This document shows, one piece after another, positions 57,532 to 64,000 of a stretch of DNA of 64,000 nucleotides (position 1 is its first letter; every line of letters begins with the position of its first letter). Where the stretch lies: NCBI GenBank assembly GCA_938048185.1, contig CALIVT010000005.1, positions 1 through 64,000 of the forward strand. The letters run 5' to 3'. The position numbers and the translations under genes are program-made. This DNA is from an uncultured Arenicella sp. Lineage in GTDB: Bacteria > Pseudomonadota > Gammaproteobacteria > Arenicellales > Arenicellaceae. The notes under the pieces are model-generated. The model made no database searches. It worked only from the letters and a program-made list of their open reading frames with translations, and was not told the DNA's origin.

Positions 57532-58578
57532 CAAACCCTCGTTGATTGAAGTCAAGGCAGACTTGCCAGGGCACAAGACATCTTCTTTCAATGAATTCAA
57601 TGGTGTTTTGGGAATGTTCAGAGTGTCATGAAAGTTGTCAGACTCAGGCTCTATGTAAATAAGTCCGGTCATCAGTTTGTCTTGCGCTTTATGCTCTAAT
57701 AAAGTGCGTATCGCGTGGCCTCGATCGGTCGGATCATAGTCTTTACTGAGCTTGCTCAGGCGCACAGAATCGCCATTATGCAGTTCTACGTTTTGTGTTG
57801 AACCTTGAATTTGATCAAGCGTTATTTCTTGCGCAACCGGTACAAAGTCGACCACTGAACCTGCTTGCACGTGGTCACGCGTGTAGTCATAGCTTTTGGT
57901 TGAGCCCGCGTGATTATTGAAGGTCACACACGGTGAGACGATGTCGATAAGCGCAAAACCTTTATGGGTCATTGCGGCTTGCATTAGCGGTATTAACTGC
58001 TCTTTATCGCCTGAAAAGCTACGCGCCACGAAAGTCGCCCCTAAATCTAACGCGAGCGCAACTAGGTCAATGGACTCAAAAGGGTTAATACGGCCTTTTT
58101 TATTTTTAGAGCCGGCGTCGGCGGTCGCGGAGTCTTGGCCTTTGGTTAAGCCATAGCAGCCGTTGTTCTCGACCAGATACATCATATTCAAGTTGCGACG
58201 AATGACGTGTGCGAATTGGCCCATGCCAATTGATGCGGTATCGCCATCGCCTGATACACCTATGTACAGTAGCTCACGGTTGGCGACATTTGCCCCGGTA
58301 GTGACCGATGGCATGCGTCCGTGTACTGAATTGAAACCGTGTGCTTTATTTAAAAAGTAGTTTGGTGACTTTGACGAGCAACCGATGCCGGACATTTTTG
58401 CGATTCTATGTGGTTCGATATTCAAACCCCAAACGGCTTGCATGATCGCAGCGCTAATTGAGTCGTGGCCACAGCCTGCGCACAGCGTCGAGATGCCTCC
58501 TTCGTAGGCTCGAGTTGTCAGGCCGAGGGTGTTTTTAGGAGACTCAGGATGACGGAAATTGGGTTTAAAAAAGCTCAT
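57526..58578 (-). CDS. korB: 2-oxoacid:ferredoxin oxidoreductase, beta subunit
   Basis: TPP-binding subunit, 350 residues. Substrate/TPP region LCAGCGHDSISAAIMQA, SGIGCSSKSPNYFL, and the TPP motif GVSGDGDTASIGMGQF ending in ENNGCYGLTKGQ. FeS ligand cysteines of the family appear to be present (GCGH, GIGC, and SPCVTFNN). With KorA it decarboxylates a 2-oxoacid to acyl-CoA with reduction of ferredoxin, or the reverse. A 2-oxoglutarate substrate is the likeliest from family resemblance but not certain. Strong AGAGGAGAC ribosome binding site. Confidence 0.88.
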   Translation of the reverse strand: MSFFKPNFRHPESPKNTLGLTTRAYEGGISTLCAGCGHDSISAAIMQAVWGLNIEPHRIAKMSGIGCSSKSPNYFLNKAHGFNSVHGRMPSVTTGANVANRELLYIGVSGDGDTASIGMGQFAHVIRRNLNMMYLVENNGCYGLTKGQDSATADAGSKNKKGRINPFESIDLVALALDLGATFVARSFSGDKEQLIPLMQAAMTHKGFALIDIVSPCVTFNNHAGSTKSYDYTRDHVQAGSVVDFVPVAQEITLDQIQGSTQNVELHNGDSVRLSKLSKDYDPTDRGHAIRTLLEHKAQDKLMTGLIYIEPESDNFHDTLNIPKTPLNSLKEDVLCPGKSALTSINEGLR

Positions 58579-58589
58579 TGTTGTCTCCT

Positions 58590-60458
58590 CTAGCTGGCTT
58601 CATAGGCCGTTTGCGCGTGCTGGCCAGCGGAAATATTTAATATTGGTTCGAGCCCAATGCGAATTTGACGCGCACTAATCGGGTCACCGTTATAGTGCAA
58701 TACTGAGTGCAGGCGATTGGGGTCGATTTGCAATTCGTTTACGATTAATGATTTGAGCTGTGCGTCACGATTCTGTTCGACGATAACCACTTGCGCGTGC
58801 TTGTCGATAAACGCTTTAACGTCATCACCAAACGGAAAGGCCAAAATACGCAAGTCATTGGCGGGGCGGCCTTCTTTACTTAGAACGTCGAGCGTCTCGT
58901 GCGTCGCTTCTAAACTGGTGCCAAAGTGGATTACGCCCAGGCTATTGGCCTCATCGCGTCGTGTCTCGATTGCTTTGGGTAGGTACTTGGGCGCGGTCGC
59001 CCATTTCACTTCTAGGCGTTCCATGTTGCGCTGATACGCCTCACCTTTTTCGGTGTACACCGCGTATTCATCTCGCGATGTACCGCGTGTGAAGAATGCA
59101 CCTTTCTCGGCGTGCGTACCGGCTACGGTGCGATAAGGAATGCCGTCTCCATCGACGTCCAGGTAGCGGCCAAAGCGCTCAATTTTTTCGAGATCCTGCG
59201 CGTTTAATACTTTGCCACGGTCATAGCTGCGGCTATCGTCCCACTCTAGCTCATCACAAATATGCTCATTCATACCGAGGTCTAAGTCGGTGAGCATAAT
59301 TACGGGGGTTTGCAAGCGGTCAGCGATATCGAATGCATCAGCGGTTAGCTCGAAACATTCTTTGGGCGTCGCTGGAAATAATAAAATCTGTTTGCTGTCG
59401 CCATGAGACGCATAAGCTGAAATAAGAATATCCGATTGCTGAGTGCGAGTCGGCATGCCGGTTGACGGGCCGGTGCGTTGTACATCGATTAACACGGCCG
59501 GCACTTCAGCAAAGTACGCAAGGCCTAAAAATTCTTGCATTAATGAGACGCCGGGCCCGCTCGTGGCGGTGAAAGAGCGCGCGCCATTCCAGTTTGCACC
59601 GATTACCATGCCAATAGCCGACAATTCGTCTTCGGCTTGAATGACAGCAAAATTATTTTCGCCAGTGTCAGCGTTTACTCGCAGTTGTTTGGCGTATTTT
59701 TCAAAGCCTTCTGCGACCGAGGTTGAGGGTGTTATTGGGTACCAAGCACAGACGGTCGCGCCGCCAAATACCGCACCTAAGCCACAGGCAGCATTGCCTT
59801 CAAGTAATACCTTGCGATCGTTCTTATTGCTGCGCTTTAGTTGCAGTGGCAGTGGTTCACTAAACGCTTTTTTTGCCTCATCAAAGCCCAGCTGCAAAGC
59901 GCTTACATTGGGGGCGATCAACTTTGGCTTTTTAGCAAAGGTGTCGCTGACAATACCTTCAAGTGCTGAAAATTCGATGCCGATTAGATACGCTAAGGAG
60001 CCAACATAAATAATATTTTTGAATAATTGCTGCAAACGGGGGTTATCAAAATTACTGTTGGTGATCTGTGTCAGCGGCAGACCGATGTAATGAATGTCAT
60101 CGCGAATAAGTTTGAAGTCTAGCGGGTAGGTATTGTCGTAGAAAAAGTAGCCACCTGGGCACACGTCTTCGACGTCTTGGGCCATGCTTTGCGGGTTAAC
60201 CGATACCATAAGTTCAACTTGACCGCCGCGTCGACCGAGGTAGCCGTCGTCACTTATCCGAACTTCATACCAAGTCGGCGCGCCTTGGATATTCGATGGA
60301 AAAATATTACGTGGGCTTACGGGAATTCCCATGCGGAAAATAGCTTTGGCGAACATGCTGTTCGCGCTGGCCGAGCCCGAGCCGTTAACGTTGGCGAACT
60401 TAACGACAAAGTCGTTGGTTACTGCATGCAGGGTAGTCGGGGTGCTTGAGGGGCTCAT
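58590..60458 (-). CDS. korA: 2-oxoacid:ferredoxin oxidoreductase, fused gamma-alpha subunit
   Basis: 622 residues. The N-terminal ~200 residues are the gamma domain (VKFANVNGSGSASANSMFAK, GYLGRRGGQVELM) fused to the alpha domain. The alpha domain has EGNAACGLGAVFGGATVCAW, YPITPSTSVAEGFEKYA, ATSGPGVSLMQEFLGLAYFA and RTGPSTGMPTRTQQSD. This is the common two-subunit architecture of bacterial Kor/OforA enzymes. It lies 11 nt before korB and overlaps the upstream GltD-like gene by ATGA, so the three are one translationally coupled operon. Confidence 0.9.
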   Translation of the reverse strand: MSPSSTPTTLHAVTNDFVVKFANVNGSGSASANSMFAKAIFRMGIPVSPRNIFPSNIQGAPTWYEVRISDDGYLGRRGGQVELMVSVNPQSMAQDVEDVCPGGYFFYDNTYPLDFKLIRDDIHYIGLPLTQITNSNFDNPRLQQLFKNIIYVGSLAYLIGIEFSALEGIVSDTFAKKPKLIAPNVSALQLGFDEAKKAFSEPLPLQLKRSNKNDRKVLLEGNAACGLGAVFGGATVCAWYPITPSTSVAEGFEKYAKQLRVNADTGENNFAVIQAEDELSAIGMVIGANWNGARSFTATSGPGVSLMQEFLGLAYFAEVPAVLIDVQRTGPSTGMPTRTQQSDILISAYASHGDSKQILLFPATPKECFELTADAFDIADRLQTPVIMLTDLDLGMNEHICDELEWDDSRSYDRGKVLNAQDLEKIERFGRYLDVDGDGIPYRTVAGTHAEKGAFFTRGTSRDEYAVYTEKGEAYQRNMERLEVKWATAPKYLPKAIETRRDEANSLGVIHFGTSLEATHETLDVLSKEGRPANDLRILAFPFGDDVKAFIDKHAQVVIVEQNRDAQLKSLIVNELQIDPNRLHSVLHYNGDPISARQIRIGLEPILNISAGQHAQTAYEAS

Positions 60459-62293
60459 GCTGCTTGCTCCTGTTTCTTATTTTGGCCTGCTTGCTCTACT
60501 AAAATTGGCGCGGGTTCATTGCCGGCTTTGGTGACTGTGTATAAAAATTTCTGCATGTCCCATGCAGAGGTTGGGCAGCGTTCGGCGCACAGGCCGCAGT
60601 GCAAGCAAACGTCTTCGTCTTTCACCATCACTCGACCAGTGGGTAAATCGCTGGAGACATATAAATCTTGGTCTTTGTTTAAACTGGGCGCCGTTAATTT
60701 GTCGCGCAAATTGCCTTCGTCGTCGTTGTGAGTAAAGGTAATGCAATTGGTTGGGCAAATGTCCGTGCAACCATCACACTCGATACACTTTTCTTCCATG
60801 AACACCGTTTGCACATCGCAGTTCAGGCAGCGCTCGGCCTCGGTAAACGCCACGTCCAAGGAAAAGCCGAGTTCAGACTCAACCTTACGGCTCAATAGCG
60901 CTTGCTCAACCGGCAGGTGCGCAGACGCTTGACGATCATCGTCGATCACCGCACTGTCGTAAGCCCATTGATGTATGCCCATCTTGGTGCTTACTAAGTT
61001 AGTGCCAGGGGCTGGTCTGGCGTCGCTGACCGATTCGCCATTCAAGAATAAGTCGATTGAGATCGCCGCTTGGTGACCATGAGCCACGGCGGTGATGATG
61101 TTCTCGGGGCCGAATGCTGCATCGCCACCGAAGAACACCTTTTTATTAGTAGACTGGAAGGTGTTTTTATTCACTACCGGCATGTCCCACTCACCAAATT
61201 CAATGCCTACGTCGCGTTCAATCCACGGAAAGGCGTTGTCTTGGCCGATAGCCATGATGGCGTCAGTGCACTCAATAGTAACGATTTCGCCAGTTTCTTT
61301 AATAGTGCGTTTGCCCGTTTCGTCATAGCTAGACTCAACAATATTAAACGTCATGGCCGCGAGCTTTCCGTCTTCTAAGATAAACTCTCGCGGAGAGTGG
61401 TTAGCCAAAATTGGAATGCCTTCGGCTAGGGTGTCATCTTTTTCCCACGGCGAGGCTTTCATGGCTTCATAGGTTGAGCGTACGGTGACATTTACGTCAG
61501 AGCCGCCGATGCGTTTGGCGGTGCGACAGCAGTCCATTGCGGTATTACCGCCACCAACGATAACTACTTTGTCGCCAATTTTATCGACATGTTCGAAGGC
61601 GACGTTCTCGAGCCAGTTGATACCAATATGAATATTCGCATCGGCGTCTTCACGCCCGGGAATTCTTAGATCTTTACCTTTAGGTGCGCCAGTGCCCACG
61701 AAAACAGCGTCATAAGCTTGGTCAAGAATGCTTTTAATGCTCTCAACTCGGTGATTAAAATGCCGCGTTACGCCCATGTCTAATACGTAGTCGACTTCTT
61801 GATCTAATACACTCTCAGGTAACCTGAAGGACGGTATTTGGCTGCGCATAAAACCGCCGCCTTTCGGATTTTCATCGTATAAGTCCACTTCATAACCTAG
61901 CGGCATTAGATCTCTCGCCACCGTCAGGCTCGCAGGGCCAGCACCGATAAGCGCTATTTTTTTGCCGTTTTTCTGGGTTGGAATGCTGGGCATGCGCGCA
62001 GTAACGTCGGCGTCGTCTTTGTTATCTGCGGCCACGCGTTTTAAGCGGCAAATGGCAACAGGCTCTTCGTCTACGCGACCACGGCGGCACGCCGGTTCAC
62101 AGGGGCGGTCGCAGGTTCGCCCCAGTACGCCTGGGAAAACATTGGATTCCCAATTGACCATATACGCGTCGCTGTAACGATGCTGACCAATTAAACGAAT
62201 ATATTCGGGAACGGGAGTGTGCGCAGGACACGCGTGCTGGCAATCGACTACTTTATGGAAGTACTCAGGATTGCTGATGTCGGTAGCTTTCAT
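60455..62293 (-). CDS. GltD-like NAD(P)H/FAD oxidoreductase with ferredoxin domains
   Basis: 612 residues. The N-terminal FeS region resembles the glutamate synthase small subunit (DCQHACPAHTPVPEYIRLI, then GRTCDRPCEPACRRG). Then come an FAD site IALIGAGPASLTVARDL and an NAD(P) site VVIVGGGNTAMDCCRTAKRI. The C-terminal part has two further ferredoxin-type motifs, CIECDGCTDICPTNC and CLHCGLCAERCPTSAW. It is the first gene of an operon with korA-korB and probably passes electrons between NAD(P)H and the 2-oxoacid oxidoreductase. No gltB is nearby, so it is not a glutamate synthase subunit. Confidence 0.85.
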   Translation of the reverse strand: MKATDISNPEYFHKVVDCQHACPAHTPVPEYIRLIGQHRYSDAYMVNWESNVFPGVLGRTCDRPCEPACRRGRVDEEPVAICRLKRVAADNKDDADVTARMPSIPTQKNGKKIALIGAGPASLTVARDLMPLGYEVDLYDENPKGGGFMRSQIPSFRLPESVLDQEVDYVLDMGVTRHFNHRVESIKSILDQAYDAVFVGTGAPKGKDLRIPGREDADANIHIGINWLENVAFEHVDKIGDKVVIVGGGNTAMDCCRTAKRIGGSDVNVTVRSTYEAMKASPWEKDDTLAEGIPILANHSPREFILEDGKLAAMTFNIVESSYDETGKRTIKETGEIVTIECTDAIMAIGQDNAFPWIERDVGIEFGEWDMPVVNKNTFQSTNKKVFFGGDAAFGPENIITAVAHGHQAAISIDLFLNGESVSDARPAPGTNLVSTKMGIHQWAYDSAVIDDDRQASAHLPVEQALLSRKVESELGFSLDVAFTEAERCLNCDVQTVFMEEKCIECDGCTDICPTNCITFTHNDDEGNLRDKLTAPSLNKDQDLYVSSDLPTGRVMVKDEDVCLHCGLCAERCPTSAWDMQKFLYTVTKAGNEPAPILVEQAGQNKKQEQAA

Positions 62294-62532
62294 TTAGCTA
62301 GAAGTCTCAGATTTGTTCTATAGCCATAACACTCAAGCCATGGGCTAAAATTTCAGTCAATCAATCTTCCAAAATTTGTCTTTAAGGCGGCTAGCTAAAG
62401 TTGCCTAAAAACGACCTTTTGTTCGCTCGATGTTAGCACGCTCATTTCAGGTCGACCACCGAATTTTCACGACTCGATCCGGGCCGATAAGAGTTCGCTT
62501 AATTTCCAATTATGAGACTTAAATTATCAAAA

Positions 62533-63069
62533 TCACCACCAGTATTTGCCCCACATGTTTGGATTAGCCCAGTTGTTGGAATTTAACCAGTCGGGTGTCT
62601 TTTTATAATCGGCGATATTGTATTTAAATAGGGCGTATTCGGTCTCGTCTGCGTGATACGACGCCACTTTGCTTAGCGCAAAACTAAACAAATCGGTGAG
62701 CTGCCAAGTTCCATTATTTATCGGCAAGCAAATACAATATTGTGGGCTTAGCACATCACGTAAACGCGCCAAAATCTGCATGCCCTTGGTTTTATCGAGA
62801 TGTTCGAACAGGTCAATCGCGATCGCGACCCCAAAACGAGCATCAAGCTCCCACAACTGGTCGATATCGTTGCTGCTTATATGGGTAACGTTGCAGTCTT
62901 GGCCGAGCACCGCTTTCTGCTCACGATAGTTGCTCAAAATATTCGCATCGCAATCGCCGATAAGTAATATCTCCTCAGCTTGCGCTACGTTAATTAAGGT
63001 CTCTATATCGAACAAAGCGTCGCTCGGGTAAGTCATAGTTTTGGAGCCTGATTTTAAGTTTCTGTCCAT
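62533..63069 (-). CDS. DUF6231-like, methyltransferase-fold protein
   Basis: About 178 residues from ATG 63069 (the track start is a TTG three codons earlier). A Rossmann-like segment reads EEILLIGDCDANILSNYREQ, then FGVAIAIDLFEHLDKTKGMQ, which looks like the methyl-transferase topology with a weak or altered SAM loop. The end NSNNWANPNMWGKYWW, with Trp-rich NPxxW..Y.W, recalls the uncharacterised DUF6231 proteins of Gammaproteobacteria. Function unknown. Divergent from parC with 163 nt between the starts. Confidence 0.6.
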   Translation of the reverse strand: MDRNLKSGSKTMTYPSDALFDIETLINVAQAEEILLIGDCDANILSNYREQKAVLGQDCNVTHISSNDIDQLWELDARFGVAIAIDLFEHLDKTKGMQILARLRDVLSPQYCICLPINNGTWQLTDLFSFALSKVASYHADETEYALFKYNIADYKKTPDWLNSNNWANPNMWGKYWW

Positions 63070-63232
63070 TGTAATCAAGCCTTGCGCTGAGCGGACGATT
63101 TTTGCATGGATATTTGCGTTTCTACTGTTCTAAGTTTGCTCGCAAATCACTTTAATCCTTGCTCAATGCGGAGGCTTTCAGTAGTCTTTAGCCTTAATTT
63201 TCCAGTCTCGATTTTCTACCAAATACGCACTA

Positions 63233-64000
63233 ATGAATGATCATACTGAGCAGCAAGCCCTAGCGGAATTTGCTGAACAAGCGTACTTGAATTACTCGAT
63301 GTACGTAATTCTCGACCGCGCCTTGCCATTTGTCGGCGATGGCTTAAAACCTGTGCAACGACGCATTGTTTACGCGATGTCTGAGCTCGGCTTGCATAAT
63401 GCAGCGAAGTACAAAAAGTCAGCACGAACCGTCGGTGATGTGCTGGGTAAGTTTCATCCACACGGCGACAGTGCCTGTTATGAAGCGATGGTGTTAATGG
63501 CGCAGCCATTTAGTTATCGCTACCCATTTATTGATGGGCAGGGCAACTGGGGTTCTACCGATGATCCCAAATCTTTCGCCGCTATGCGCTATACCGAGTC
63601 GCGCTTAGCGCCCTACGCGCAAAGCCTGTTGTCGGAATTAGGACAGGGCACCAGTGATTGGCAGCCGAACTTCGATGGCACCATGAAGGAGCCGACTAAT
63701 TTGCCTGCGCGTTTGCCGAACATCTTGTTGAACGGCGGGTCGGGGATCGCCGTTGGCATGGCCACTAATATCCCGTCTCATAACGTTCGAGAAGTCGTCG
63801 GCGCGTGTGTGCATTTGCTCGAGAACCCGAAAGCGTCCGTCGAAGATTTGTGCGAATTTGTTCAAGGGCCTGATTTCGCTACTGCGGCTGAAGTAGTGAC
63901 GCCTAAGTCACAAATCCTCGACATTTATAATACCGGCAATGGTTCAGTGCGCCAGCGTGCGGTTTACAGTAAAGAGGACGGCAATATTGTGGTGCACGCA
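63233..64000 (+). CDS. parC: DNA topoisomerase IV subunit A, 5' part
   Basis: Open from ATG 63233 to the window end (256 codons) and missing from the ORF track because it has no stop here. It cuts and religates DNA in chromosome decatenation. Start [20 protein letters not shown], then [20 protein letters not shown], the [24 protein letters not shown], and the catalytic tyrosine in [30 protein letters not shown] favours ParC over GyrA. The Ser and Glu positions usually altered in quinolone resistance are wild type. Confidence 0.96.
   Translation, partial: MNDHTEQQALAEFAEQAYLNYSMYVILDRALPFVGDGLKPVQRRIVYAMSELGLHNAAKYKKSARTVGDVLGKFHPHGDSACYEAMVLMAQPFSYRYPFIDGQGNWGSTDDPKSFAAMRYTESRLAPYAQSLLSELGQGTSDWQPNFDGTMKEPTNLPARLPNILLNGGSGIAVGMATNIPSHNVREVVGACVHLLENPKASVEDLCEFVQGPDFATAAEVVTPKSQILDIYNTGNGSVRQRAVYSKEDGNIVVHA

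Noticed and set aside
60455-62293. Glutamate synthase small subunit (gltD)
   Set aside because: The N-terminal half resembles GltD, but extra C-terminal ferredoxin motifs and overlap with korA, with no gltB nearby, point to a partner of the 2-oxoacid oxidoreductase.

Overview
The window looks like a chromosomal segment of a free-living, aerobic, diderm gammaproteobacterium outside the Enterobacterales. The evidence is a complete dcw (division and cell-wall) cluster in canonical proteobacterial order, meso-DAP-type MurE, LpxC, a class A RNase P RNA, type IV pili, a caa3-like cytochrome c oxidase, class 2 PyrD and a BirA-type biotin operator. No tRNA, rRNA operon, prophage, insertion sequence or CRISPR array was seen. 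Species-level identity cannot be read from the sequence.

Layout. 1-4139: the 3' part of a PBP4-type carboxypeptidase, an Atm1-type ABC exporter, pyrD and rnpB with a readable promoter. 4140-22727: mraZ promoter and operator, then mraZ-rsmH-ftsL-ftsI-murE-murF-mraY-murD-ftsW-murG-murC-ddl-ftsQ-ftsA-ftsZ with overlapping or tightly packed genes, a 417-nt gap and lpxC. 22728-28940: a DciA-like gene (minus), an M23 peptidase, secA, argJ and mutT. 28979-39459 (all minus): a type IV pilus locus ending in pilB-pilC-pilD-coaE and preceded by a PilS/PilR-like hybrid, pilA, a TfpX/TfpZ accessory gene and a 1065-residue membrane spermidine-synthase-like protein. 39542-41373: comF and bioB, divergent, with a BirA operator over the comF start. 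41374-49275: cytochrome c oxidase structural and assembly genes, without ctaA. 49317-54180: an LPS-kinase-like gene, purB, a pseudouridine synthase, a LysE-type exporter and an alpha/beta hydrolase. 54181-57411: an orphan Phd-like antitoxin, a UmuD-like protein under a long inverted repeat, a lipoprotein amidohydrolase and a Zur-box-preceded MerC protein. 57526-62293: a three-gene 2-oxoacid:ferredoxin oxidoreductase operon with its own GltD-like NAD(P)H/FeS partner. 62533-64000: a DUF6231-like gene and the 5' part of parC.

The most unusual feature is the gene at 38590-39459. Its N-terminal half looks like the six-helix membrane sensor of PilS and its C-terminus looks like the Fis-type DNA-binding tail of PilR. 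There is no room for a histidine kinase, receiver or AAA+ domain. The next gene downstream is pilA. The pilA upstream region carries a sequence with sigma54 -24/-12 spacing but a broken -12 element, and an extended -10 sigma70-type element overlaps it. Together these suggest a collapsed PilSR system rewired into a membrane-bound one-component regulator. This is an inference from the sequence and has not been tested.

Other regulatory sites are readable. MraZ repeats lie upstream of mraZ, a BirA operator sits on the bioB promoter, and a Zur box precedes merC. A 15-bp-arm inverted repeat covers the umuD-like start codon.
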